From: a bacterium HR23
GTDB lineage: Bacteria > Chloroflexota > Dehalococcoidia > Lucifugimonadales > HRBIN23
Length of the DNA stretch: 21,854 nucleotides
NCBI GenBank assembly: GCA_002923335.1
Contig: BEHZ01000008.1
Location: forward strand, 1-21,854
Direction of reading: 5' to 3'
Shown: positions 14,199 through 20,741 of the stretch, piece by piece
Numbering within the stretch: the first letter of the stretch is position 1
Layout of the letters: each line of letters starts with the position of its first letter
Translations under genes and position numbers: made by a program
The notes under the pieces: generated by a model
What the model was told of the DNA's origin: nothing
Seen by the model: only the letters and a program-made list of their open reading frames with translations
The model's database searches: none

Positions 14199-14894
14199 CT
14201 AGGGTTTCTGCTCCTCGGGGGGGGCTTCCTCCTCCCAAGCCCCTTTGCCGATGAGGGGGACAAACCGGCACAGTCCCAAAGTGCGCACGGAGTAGCCCTC
14301 CCGGGTGCGCACCACCCTGGTGAGTTCCTGTTCGTAGCGGGAGCCGATGGGGAGGACCATGCGCCCCCCAACCGCCAGTTGCTCCAGGAGCACACGGGGT
14401 AGGGTGGGTGCTCCTGCCGTTACGATGATGGCGTTGAAGGGGGCCTCCTCCGGGCACCCCAGCACCTCCCCGGCAGGGCGCACCTCCACCCGCTCGCCGT
14501 AGCCCAGTTCCGCCAAAAGGGCACGCGCGGACTGGAGCAGTTGGGGGACCCGCTCGGTGGTGATCACCTTCCCTTTGGGCACCATCTCCGCCAGCACCGC
14601 CGTCTGGTATCCGCTCCCCGTGCCGATCTCCAGCACCTTGTCCGTCTCCTGGAGGTCCAGGGCAGAGGTCATAAGGCACACAATAAAGGGCTGAGAAATG
14701 GTCTGCCCCCAGCCGATAGGGAGGGGGATGTCCTCGTAGGCCAGGTGGCGGGATGCAGGGGGCACGAAGCGCTCCCGGGGCACCCGCTCCATAGCCCGAA
14801 TAACCCGCTCGTCTAACCCCTCGGCCTTGCGCTCCCGGCGCAGGGCGGAGAAGAGGCGCTCTTTCGCCTCCTCCAGGTTATAACCGTATCCCAT
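14199..14894 (-). CDS. pcm: Protein-L-isoaspartate O-methyltransferase
   Basis: Repairs isoaspartyl residues in aged proteins by SAM-dependent carboxyl methylation; cytosolic, 231 residues (slightly long). Landmarks: RVPRERFVPPASRHLAYEDI (37-56); the family signature PLPIGWGQTISQPFIV (57-72) that binds the isoaspartyl substrate; SAM motif I VLEIGTGSGYQTAVLAE (87-103); TTERVPQL after the second strand; late motif GGRMVLPIGSRYEQEL. The C-terminal tail is acidic and Pro-rich. The ATG at 14894 follows a GAGGGTAGGGC purine-rich site. It has its own promoter at 14920-14948, so it is transcribed separately from the unit that ends at 14962. Confidence 0.94.
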   Translation of the reverse strand: MGYGYNLEEAKERLFSALRRERKAEGLDERVIRAMERVPRERFVPPASRHLAYEDIPLPIGWGQTISQPFIVCLMTSALDLQETDKVLEIGTGSGYQTAVLAEMVPKGKVITTERVPQLLQSARALLAELGYGERVEVRPAGEVLGCPEEAPFNAIIVTAGAPTLPRVLLEQLAVGGRMVLPIGSRYEQELTRVVRTREGYSVRTLGLCRFVPLIGKGAWEEEAPPEEQKP

Positions 14895-14919
14895 GCCCTA
14901 CCCTCCCCTCCCCACGGTT

Positions 14920-14948
14920 AGTGTAGCAAACCCATAGGGCCGTGGCAA
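14920..14948 (-). promoter_or_regulatory. Sigma-70-like promoter of pcm
   Basis: On the minus strand, -35 TTGCCA (14948-14943, five of six) and -10 TACACT (14925-14920, four of six) are spaced by 17 bases, with TG-C before the -10 as an extended element. Transcription would start near 14913, about 19 bases before the ATG. The spacer and the -10 recur almost unchanged at 20671-20694. Confidence 0.7.
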
Positions 14949-14961
14949 AGGGCAGTGGAGG

Positions 14962-16095
14962 TCATACCGAGGCGGAAAGGCCATGAAGGGGGAAGACCAG
15001 GCGCTTCACCTGGGCCACCGCTTCCTCGGCGTAACGGCGGGCTATCGGTTGACGGGCAGTATCTACGGGCCGTTCCTCGTCCCGCAGGCGTGGGATGCCG
15101 TAGCGCTCCTGGAAGGCGGGGGGAATAGGGTCGGGGAGGTCTATGCCCACCATAGTCGCATAGGCCCATGCCCATCCCCGTGCCACGGCGCTAAGGTCGT
15201 AGCCTCCGCCCCCGAAGGCTAGCCATCGGCCCTTGGCCAGGCCCTGCAGTTCCCGCACCACGGCGATAAAGCCCTGCACCGTTAGACCCATGTGGGTGAT
15301 GGGGGTATCCCGATGGGTATCTATCCCCAGTTGGGTGGCCAGCACATCGGGGTGGTAGGCGTTTATGAGAGGGGGCACCACCTCCCGGAAGGCCCACAGG
15401 TAGGTCTCGTCATCGGTGTAGGGGGCCAGGGGCACGTTCACCGAGTAGCCTCGCCCTTTGCCCACCCCTATCTCATGGACAAACCCCGTTCCCGGAAAGA
15501 GGAACTCTCCCGATTCGTGGAGGGAGATGGTGAGCACCTGGTCGGTGTCGTAGAAGGCGAACTGGACGCCATCGCCGTGGTGGGCATCAATGTCTATATA
15601 GGCCACCCGTAGGCCCCGCTTGAGAAGGGCCTTGATGGCGATGACCACATCGTTGAAGATGCAGAAGCCGGAGGCGTAGTTGGGCATGGCGTGGTGGAGG
15701 CCGCCGGAGAAGTTCACAGCGACCTGCACGCTTCCTTGCGCCACCAGATCGGCCGCCACCAGAGACGCCCCTACTGCCCAGGCGCTGGCCTCATACATCC
15801 CCGGGAAGACGGGGTTGTCGCCTTCCTGGGAGAAGTTATAGCGGGCGGGGTTGTAGCGGTGCTCCCCACGGCTCAAACTGCGCACCGCCTCCACATACTC
15901 TTTCGTGTGAAACCAGAGGAGTTCCTCCTCGGTAGCCATGCGTGGGGCGACAAGAGACGCATCGGGATGCTGGAAGACGCCATAGGCCTCCAGGAGTTCA
16001 TAGACAAGGCGTAGGCGTCGGGGGACCAGAGGGTGGTCTTCCCGCAGGATGTGCTGGGTGAGGACAGGGCTGTAGACGAAGGCGGAGGTGCTCAT
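14962..16095 (-). CDS. Histone deacetylase family protein (AcuC/class I-like)
   Basis: Zinc-dependent amidohydrolase of the arginase/deacetylase fold, 377 residues, probably a protein or acetylpolyamine deacetylase; in bacteria AcuC deacetylates acetyl-CoA synthetase. Catalytic set is complete: His134-His135 in GGLHHAM, zinc ligands Asp170 and His172 in YIDIDAHHGDGV, third ligand Asp259 in LGIDTHRDTP, and the transition-state Tyr299 in GGGGYD. The spacing His134 to Asp170 equals that of human HDAC8 (142 to 178). The N-terminal HPLVPRRLRLVYELLEAYG is also typical of AcuC. The ATG at 16095 overlaps the stop of the RNase-like gene as ATGA. A much longer open frame to 16518 is only the shadow of that upstream gene. 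Confidence 0.92.
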   Translation of the reverse strand: MSTSAFVYSPVLTQHILREDHPLVPRRLRLVYELLEAYGVFQHPDASLVAPRMATEEELLWFHTKEYVEAVRSLSRGEHRYNPARYNFSQEGDNPVFPGMYEASAWAVGASLVAADLVAQGSVQVAVNFSGGLHHAMPNYASGFCIFNDVVIAIKALLKRGLRVAYIDIDAHHGDGVQFAFYDTDQVLTISLHESGEFLFPGTGFVHEIGVGKGRGYSVNVPLAPYTDDETYLWAFREVVPPLINAYHPDVLATQLGIDTHRDTPITHMGLTVQGFIAVVRELQGLAKGRWLAFGGGGYDLSAVARGWAWAYATMVGIDLPDPIPPAFQERYGIPRLRDEERPVDTARQPIARRYAEEAVAQVKRLVFPLHGLSASV

Positions 16096-16586
16096 GGGCG
16101 CCCCTTTAGAGTAGCCAACAGGTGCTGGATGTTCTGCCAGTGGCTCCCCCGCCAGTAGAGGCGACCGCAGGTGGGGCAGCGGCGGAACTCCTTCTGGGTG
16201 CGCTGCACGTAAGGGGGTGCCAGGACCGCCACCACCTCCGGCGGCGCAGGGCCTAGAGGGGTGTTGCACCGAATACAACGGCTGAAGGGCTGGGGCGGGC
16301 CGAGGCCGGGCCACGCCAGCACCTCTTGCAACTGCTCGGGGAGGCGTTCGCTGTGCACCAGGAGGATGCTGACCTGGCCCCGCCGCGCCGAGAGGGAGAC
16401 GGCCAATCGCCGGTCCCGAGTGAGGAGCACCCGCCCCTCCTCCCTGGCGATAGCCAGGAGGGCGTGGTCGCTGGCGGTGGGGGCAGGGCGCACGTCGTAG
16501 CCCAGGGCACGCAGCCACTTGCCTAACCGGCCCACATTCATATCCGCCAGGAAGCGAGGGGTTGGGGCAGGAGCGCTGGAGTTCAT
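16092..16586 (-). CDS. Mut7-C RNase domain protein (PIN-like with zinc ribbon)
   Basis: Predicted single-strand RNase of the Mut7-C family, 164 residues, cytosolic. PIN-like N-terminal part: FLADMNVGRLGKWLRALGYDV (from residue 12) with Asp15, then Asp40 in ASDHALLAIA and Asp58 in LLTRDRRLA, the expected acidic metal site. A C-terminal zinc ribbon has Cys104 and Cys107 (CIRC) and Cys137 and Cys140 (CPTC), ending GRLYWRGSHWQNI. The start ATG at 16586 overlaps the MBL-gene stop as ATGA; an upstream in-frame start at 16619 would lie deep in that gene. Both ends therefore overlap neighbours by four bases, a sign of coupled translation. Its natural target is not known for bacterial members. Confidence 0.85.
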   Translation of the reverse strand: MNSSAPAPTPRFLADMNVGRLGKWLRALGYDVRPAPTASDHALLAIAREEGRVLLTRDRRLAVSLSARRGQVSILLVHSERLPEQLQEVLAWPGLGPPQPFSRCIRCNTPLGPAPPEVVAVLAPPYVQRTQKEFRRCPTCGRLYWRGSHWQNIQHLLATLKGRP

Positions 16587-17356
16587 ATCTCCACCGTGAG
16601 GCCCTCCTGGGCGATGCACCCCTCCACGCCCAGGGCGGAGAGGCGGGCGTGCACCTCTTGGGCCACTTCCTCCCGCAGGGCTGGGTTCAGGTGGGCTACC
16701 ACCACTTGCAGAGGGCCGCCCCTTCGGCGCCGAAGCGCCTCCGCCGCCTGGGCCATAGTGGTGGGCGTCAGGTGGCCGGCGGTGGCGGCCCGCTGGTGGA
16801 GGCGGTCGGGCAGGGTGGCCTCAATCACCAGTAGGTCAGGGTGGGTGTGCTCCCAGGCGGTGGAGACCCCCGGGCCACAGTCGCCGGTGTAGAAGAGGGT
16901 CTTCCCGTGGGGTGCGGTAACCTCCCAGCCCACGCTGGGGACGCTATGGGGCACGGGGATGGCGCGCACCTGGTAGCCCAGCAGGGGGAAAGGCACCAGA
17001 GGCTCCACCGGCACAAGGCGAAAGAGGGGCGCTTCGGGGGAGGGACGGCGGGAGAAGTCCAGATAGAGGGTGCCGTCTAAGAGGAAACGGCGCAGGTGTT
17101 CCACGGTGTCGGCGAGGCCGTAGATAGGGAGGGGGGAGCCTCGCTCCAGGATGTTGAGGCCCAGGAGGGGGATGTCGCGGATGTGGTCGTAGTGGCGGTG
17201 GGTCAGGAGGAGGGCGGACAGGCCGGTCTGCTGGGGCAGGGACAGGGCGCCTGTCAGGCCACCGGCGTCTAGGGCGAGGGCGTCGTCTACCAGGAGGGCC
17301 ATGGGGCGGAAGGGGCCGGCCTCACTCTGATGGGCACCCAGGAAGCGAAGGCGCAT
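16583..17356 (-). CDS. Metallo-beta-lactamase-fold hydrolase (PhnP/RNase Z-like)
   Basis: Two-metal hydrolase, probably a phosphodiesterase, 257 residues and cytosolic. The metal motif HRHYDH is at 53-58 (His53, His55, Asp57, His58), His137 lies in PVPHSVPSVGW, Asp159 in FYTGDCG, and a late His in VVAHLNPALREE. The start LRFLGAHQSEAG resembles the PhnP and cyclic-phosphodiesterase side of the superfamily more than glyoxalase II. The ATG at 17356 begins two bases after the CorA stop codon, and its own stop overlaps the next gene by four bases. The neighbour is an RNase-like protein, so a role on nucleic acid or nucleotides is possible but unproven. Confidence 0.85.
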   Translation of the reverse strand: MRLRFLGAHQSEAGPFRPMALLVDDALALDAGGLTGALSLPQQTGLSALLLTHRHYDHIRDIPLLGLNILERGSPLPIYGLADTVEHLRRFLLDGTLYLDFSRRPSPEAPLFRLVPVEPLVPFPLLGYQVRAIPVPHSVPSVGWEVTAPHGKTLFYTGDCGPGVSTAWEHTHPDLLVIEATLPDRLHQRAATAGHLTPTTMAQAAEALRRRRGGPLQVVVAHLNPALREEVAQEVHARLSALGVEGCIAQEGLTVEI

Positions 17357-17357
17357 G

Positions 17358-18296
17358 CTACACCCACTTGTTCAGGCGGAACCACACCCACATGGCCAGG
17401 CCGAGGAGGGCACCCGCGCCCGTGGCGATCCAGAAGGCGTGGGCGTTATTGGCCAGGGGGAGGTGCACGTTCATGCCATACAGGGTGCCGATGATGGTAA
17501 TAGGGAGGAGAGCAGTGAAGATCACGGTGAGGATGCGCAGGGCATCGTTAGAGAGTTGGCTGGAGAGGGTGAAAAGGGTCTCGTTGAGGCCCTGGGTAAC
17601 CTCCCGCAGTTCCTCCAGTTCCGCCCAGATACGGCGGGTGTGGTCGGCCAGGTCTCCGTAGTAGACATCCGGGTCCACCTTCAGGAAGGGGTATTCCCGG
17701 CGTTCCAGGAGTTCCATTACGGCGATTTGCGGGCGGATGATCCGGCGGAAGGCGATGATGTCCCGGCGGACGAAGGAGAGGCGCTCGGCGATGGCCCGGG
17801 TCTGGCGCTCAAAGAGGTGGTGCTCTATGTCATCCACCTGCTCCATTATCTTGCCCAGGATGGGGAAGCAGTAGTCCACCAGCACATCAAGGATGCGATA
17901 GAGGAGGTATCCGGAGGAGCGGGCCATCAGTTCATCCCGCACCGCCTCGCTCTGGACGCAGTCGGCGAAGAGTTTCACCAGGGGTTTCAGTTCCCCCCGA
18001 TGCACCGTTACCACATAACTGGCGCCGGCAAAGATGGCCACCTGGCTGGGAAGGGTGAGGCGCATCTGTTTGCTGAACAGCGGGAAGTGGAGGACGAGGA
18101 AGATGTGGTCGTCAAACTCGTCGACCTTGGGCAGTTGCACTCGGGAGAGGCAGTCGTCTAGGGCCAGGGGGTGGAAGTTGAAGCGGGCCCGCAGGTATTC
18201 CATTTCGGCCATAGTGGGCCGTTCCACGTTGACCCAGGTAAGCCCTTTCCAGGTAACCGACTGGACTTCCAGGCGTGCCAGGCCGGTGGTGGTCAA
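17358..18296 (-). CDS. corA: CorA-family magnesium/divalent cation transporter
   Basis: Inner-membrane Mg2+ (or Co2+/Ni2+) channel acting as a pentamer, 312 residues. The N-terminal cytoplasmic domain has the segment HPLALDDCLSRVQLPKVDEF (42-61) and the long helices around residues 120-250. Two C-terminal membrane helices lie at about 254-273 and 287-306, and the pore signature YGMNV is at 273-277; the tail ends NKWV. The start is TTG at 18296 with AGGGGGG four bases upstream; the next ATG would remove about 28 conserved residues. First gene of a minus-strand unit with the MBL-fold, RNase-like and deacetylase genes. CorA is often regulated by Mg2+, but no riboswitch-like leader is present. 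Confidence 0.93.
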   Translation of the reverse strand: MTTTGLARLEVQSVTWKGLTWVNVERPTMAEMEYLRARFNFHPLALDDCLSRVQLPKVDEFDDHIFLVLHFPLFSKQMRLTLPSQVAIFAGASYVVTVHRGELKPLVKLFADCVQSEAVRDELMARSSGYLLYRILDVLVDYCFPILGKIMEQVDDIEHHLFERQTRAIAERLSFVRRDIIAFRRIIRPQIAVMELLERREYPFLKVDPDVYYGDLADHTRRIWAELEELREVTQGLNETLFTLSSQLSNDALRILTVIFTALLPITIIGTLYGMNVHLPLANNAHAFWIATGAGALLGLAMWVWFRLNKWV

Positions 18297-18323
18297 TGAT
18301 CCCCCCTGGGGTGGACTAGCCTC

Positions 18324-18332
18324 ATTGTAGCA
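18324..18332 (-). promoter_or_regulatory. Extended -10 promoter of the corA unit
   Basis: On the minus strand TG-C-TACAAT; -10 TACAAT (18329-18324) matches five of six consensus bases, and transcription would start near 18317, some 20 bases before TTG 18296. The best -35 candidate is poor, as expected of an extended -10 promoter. Confidence 0.55.
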
Positions 18333-18335
18333 CTC

Positions 18336-18374
18336 CCCTGTGTCAGGGCGTAAAGGGAGCGTCTGCCCTGTGTC
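18336..18374. repeat. Pair of CCCTGTGTC direct repeats between divergent corA and PAC2 promoters
   Basis: CCCTGTGTC occurs at 18336-18344 and again at 18366-18374, exactly 30 bases apart (about three helical turns). The first copy is part of a palindrome CCCTG-TGT-CAGGG (18336-18348). The first copy sits in the -35/-10 spacer of the corA promoter and the second near the -35 region of the opposing promoter. A shared operator is possible, but chance is not excluded. Confidence 0.35.
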
Positions 18375-18384
18375 CTGGGGGTTG

Positions 18385-18393
18385 TGCTACACT
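18385..18393 (+). promoter_or_regulatory. Extended -10 promoter of the PAC2 gene
   Basis: TG-C-TACACT with -10 at 18388-18393; transcription near 18400 leads straight into GGAGGGG and GTG 18411, and excludes the in-frame GTG at 18384. No good -35. Confidence 0.5.
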
Positions 18394-18410
18394 GGCCACG
18401 GAGGGGAGCA

Positions 18411-19340
18411 GTGGAGAGCCTGAGTGTGCACATCTTGCCCCGGCTGACCCGCCCGGTTCTGGTGGGGGCCTTTGCCGGCTGGCCCGATGCCCAGGAGGGG
18501 GCTACCTATGCGGTGCGGTATCTGGTGCGCCACCTGGGGGCCTTCGCCTGCGCCAGCATAGACCCCGAAGAGTTTTATAACTTCCAGCGGGTGCGCCCCA
18601 TCGTGTATCTGAATGAGAGGGGAGAGCGGGTCATCCATTGGCCCAGCAACGAGTTCTTCGCTTGGCAGGGGGCGGAAGCGCCATTCGGCCTCCTCCTTTT
18701 CCACGGGATAGAGCCCCACCTGCGCTGGAAGACCTTCAGCCGAACCATCGTCGCCATGGCCCAGCAAGTAGGGGTGGAGCGGGTGGTGTTCCTGGGGAGC
18801 CTGCTGGACGCCGTTCCCCATACCCGGGAGGTGCGCATCACGGGCACCGCCAACCGCCCGGACCTACGCCGAACTCTGGAGGGCTTGGGGGTCTTCGGTT
18901 CCCGCTACCAGGGTCCGACGGGAATTGGCACCGCCCTCACCGAGGCGTGCACCCAGGCCGGTCTTCCCTTCTGCTCCCTCTGGGCCCACTGCCCCCACTA
19001 CCTGCAGATTTCCCCCAACCCCAAAGCGAGCCTTGCCCTCCTCCAGCGTCTGGAGTCTCTGCTGGGCATCACCTTGCCGCTGGGGGCGCTTAGGGGGATG
19101 GTGGCTGCGTTTGAAGCGGAGGTGGCCAAGGCGGTTGCGGGCAATGCAGAGTTAGCCGCTCATCTGCGCCGTTTGGAGGAGGCGTATGACCTCATGGCCG
19201 AGCGCCCCCCGGAGCGCTCGGAGGAACTCCCTGCCCCTGAAGAGATGGTGAAGGAATTAGAGGAGTTCCTGCGCCGGCAGTGGCGGGGCGACGGGGGCGC
19301 CCAGGCACCGGGAACGGGCATGCCCTCCAGCGGGGCGTAG
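18411..19340 (+). CDS. PAC2 family protein (proteasome-assembly-chaperone-like)
   Basis: Member of the PAC2/DUF75 family, found in archaea and in several bacterial phyla, structurally related to proteasome assembly chaperones; no reaction is established. The 309 residues show the family signatures LVGAFAGWPDAQEGAT (17-32), FYNFQRVRP (55-63), GIEPHLRWKTFSR, VVFLGSLLDAVPHTR and YQGPTGIGTAL. The C-terminal 50 residues are Glu-rich and helical. Start GTG at 18411 has GGAGGGG four bases upstream; the in-frame GTG at 18384 overlaps the -10 element and is rejected. Divergent from corA with a shared promoter region. The luciferase-like oxidoreductase follows after 46 bases and may be co-transcribed. 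Confidence 0.88.
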   Translation: MESLSVHILPRLTRPVLVGAFAGWPDAQEGATYAVRYLVRHLGAFACASIDPEEFYNFQRVRPIVYLNERGERVIHWPSNEFFAWQGAEAPFGLLLFHGIEPHLRWKTFSRTIVAMAQQVGVERVVFLGSLLDAVPHTREVRITGTANRPDLRRTLEGLGVFGSRYQGPTGIGTALTEACTQAGLPFCSLWAHCPHYLQISPNPKASLALLQRLESLLGITLPLGALRGMVAAFEAEVAKAVAGNAELAAHLRRLEEAYDLMAERPPERSEELPAPEEMVKELEEFLRRQWRGDGGAQAPGTGMPSSGA

Positions 19341-19386
19341 GACCTCCTTTTTAGCCCTATGCCTTTTCCTGTGCAGGGGGACGAAT

Positions 19387-20328
19387 ATGTCTGGTGTGGA
19401 GGTGCGCTTCGGCTCGGTGCTGGGGCGGGAGGGGGCAGGGTTGGCGGAGGAGGCCCGCTGGCTGGAGAGGCTGGGCTACGACTACCTGGCCCACGGTGAG
19501 CACTTTATGCGGGGCCATCCTCCGGGTCCCAGCCTTCTCGCCCTCCCCGCTCTGGCGGTGGCAGCGGGCGCCACCCGCAATATCCGTCTTGTCTCGTCCA
19601 TCGTCCTTGCCCCCCTTTACCACCCGGTGATGCTGGCCAAACTGGCGACCACCGTGGACGTCTGCTCCGGTGGTCGGCTGGTATTAGGGGTGGGCATAGG
19701 GGGCGAGTTCCCCGTGGAGTTTGATGCCCTGGGCGTCCAGGTGAAGGAGCGAGGCGCCCGGACCGACGAACTCCTGCCCCTCCTCAAGCGCTTATGGACC
19801 GAAGAGGGGGTCTCCCATCGGGGGCGCTTCTATGCCCTTTCCCAGGTAACCCTCAAGCCTAGCCCTATTCAGCGTCCCCATCCTCCCCTCTGGGTGGCCG
19901 GGCGTCGGGAGGGGGCCATGCGCCGTGCGGTGCTCTACGGAGATGGGTGGTTCCCCTATTTTTACAGCCCGGAGCGCTATCGCCAGAGCGTCGTCCGCAT
20001 AACCCAGTTGGCCCAAGGTGTGGGCCGAGACCTGTCCGGCTTTCGGTGGGCCCTCTACGCCTTCCTGGCCCTGGGGGAAAGCCGGGAGGAGGCGGGGCGG
20101 GTAGCCGCCGAGGCCCTGGGGGGTCGGTATCGCTATGGAGGGGACTTCCTCACCATCGTGGGGCCTTACTGCATCCTGGGGACGCCGAGGGAGTGTATCC
20201 GCCGTATAGAGGAATACAGTGATGCAGGGGTGCGGGAGTTCATCTTCAGTTGGGCGTGCCCCCCAAGCGAGGCACGCCGGCACATGGAGGTAACGGCGAA
20301 GGAGATTATCCCCTACTTCCGGGGCTAA
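19387..20328 (+). CDS. LLM-class flavin/F420-dependent oxidoreductase
   Basis: Luciferase-like monooxygenase-fold enzyme, 313 residues, cytosolic, using either FMN or coenzyme F420. Landmarks: the opening EEARWLERLGYDYLAHGEHF (21-40), TRNIRLVSSIVLAPLYHPV (63-81), the hallmark GGRLVLGVGIGG (95-106), RTDELLPLLKRLW, and PPLWVAGRREGAMRRAV for the phosphate end of the cofactor. Which cofactor is used cannot be told from these motifs. The ATG at 19387 has AGGGGG six bases upstream. The stop TAA overlaps the stop of the convergent orphan gene by four bases. Confidence 0.9.
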   Translation: MSGVEVRFGSVLGREGAGLAEEARWLERLGYDYLAHGEHFMRGHPPGPSLLALPALAVAAGATRNIRLVSSIVLAPLYHPVMLAKLATTVDVCSGGRLVLGVGIGGEFPVEFDALGVQVKERGARTDELLPLLKRLWTEEGVSHRGRFYALSQVTLKPSPIQRPHPPLWVAGRREGAMRRAVLYGDGWFPYFYSPERYRQSVVRITQLAQGVGRDLSGFRWALYAFLALGESREEAGRVAAEALGGRYRYGGDFLTIVGPYCILGTPRECIRRIEEYSDAGVREFIFSWACPPSEARRHMEVTAKEIIPYFRG

Positions 20329-20618
20329 CTGGGGGAGGGGGCGTTGCGCTGGCCCAGCACCAGGCGGGCTTCCGCCCCCACACCCAACTCGGCGCAGTCC
20401 AGGAAGGTGGAGTAGATGGCCTTGTCCAGAGCACGGCGAAGCCACGGCTCCTGCTTGAGGGCCTCGGCCGACTCCTGGCGCAGGCGCACAAGGCGCAGGA
20501 GGCGATACAGGAAGTAGGCCTGCAGGGGGGTGTAGGCCCGCACCTCCGACTGCGAGACGAAGGGGGGCGGGCTCCCCACGCCAGACCGATGGCCCATGCC
20601 AGTAAACTGCTCCTGCAT
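20325..20618 (-). CDS. Orphan 97-residue protein, family not recognised
   Basis: A 97-residue protein with no membrane segment and no motif I recognise. The N-terminus is Gly/Ser/Pro-rich (QEQFTGMGHRSGVGSPPPF). From about residue 30 there is a basic, Leu/Tyr-rich helical run LQAYFLYRLLRLVRLRQE, then a second helical part with LRRALDKAIYSTFLDCAEL and a short polar tail. That it is a real gene rests on expression signals: GGAGGTG seven bases before ATG 20618 and a perfect TATAAT at 20640-20645 giving a leader of about 15 bases. Longer in-frame extension to 21275 runs through modA and is not coding. The helical shape suggests a small regulatory or binding protein, but that is a guess. Confidence 0.68.
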   Translation of the reverse strand: MQEQFTGMGHRSGVGSPPPFVSQSEVRAYTPLQAYFLYRLLRLVRLRQESAEALKQEPWLRRALDKAIYSTFLDCAELGVGAEARLVLGQRNAPSPS

Positions 20619-20639
20619 CGCCACACACCTCCTGCCCTT

Positions 20640-20645
20640 ATTATA
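20640..20645 (-). promoter_or_regulatory. -10 element of the orphan gene
   Basis: Perfect TATAAT on the minus strand; transcription near 20633 would give a short leader containing GGAGGTG before ATG 20618. A second possible -10, TACACT, lies at 20676-20671 within a conserved element, so two promoters may be in tandem. Confidence 0.55.
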
Positions 20646-20670
20646 CTCTATTAGCCGCCTCTGTGCCTCT

Positions 20671-20711
20671 AGTGTAGGCACCCATAGGCCGTGGTGTCTA
20701 GCACCCAATGG
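20671..20711. repeat. Element shared with the pcm promoter, plus a nearby imperfect direct repeat
   Basis: 20671-20694 aligns with 14920-14945 with three gap bases and no clear mismatch in the core ACCCATAGG and CCGTGG parts. A second, looser copy TAGCACCCAATGG (20699-20711) lies 24 bases after TAGGCACCCATAGG (20675-20688). The copies lie between the orphan gene and the modA-like gene and could serve as operator sites for either. Confidence 0.45.
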
Positions 20712-20741
20712 TATGGCTTCGGGTAAGAAAGGGTCAGAAGA

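Noticed and set aside
16096..16518. N-terminal extension of the deacetylase to make a 518-residue fusion
   Set aside because: The extra 141 codons are out of frame with and overlap the Mut7-C gene; family alignment begins at MSTSAFVYSP, and the ATGA overlap explains the true start at 16095.
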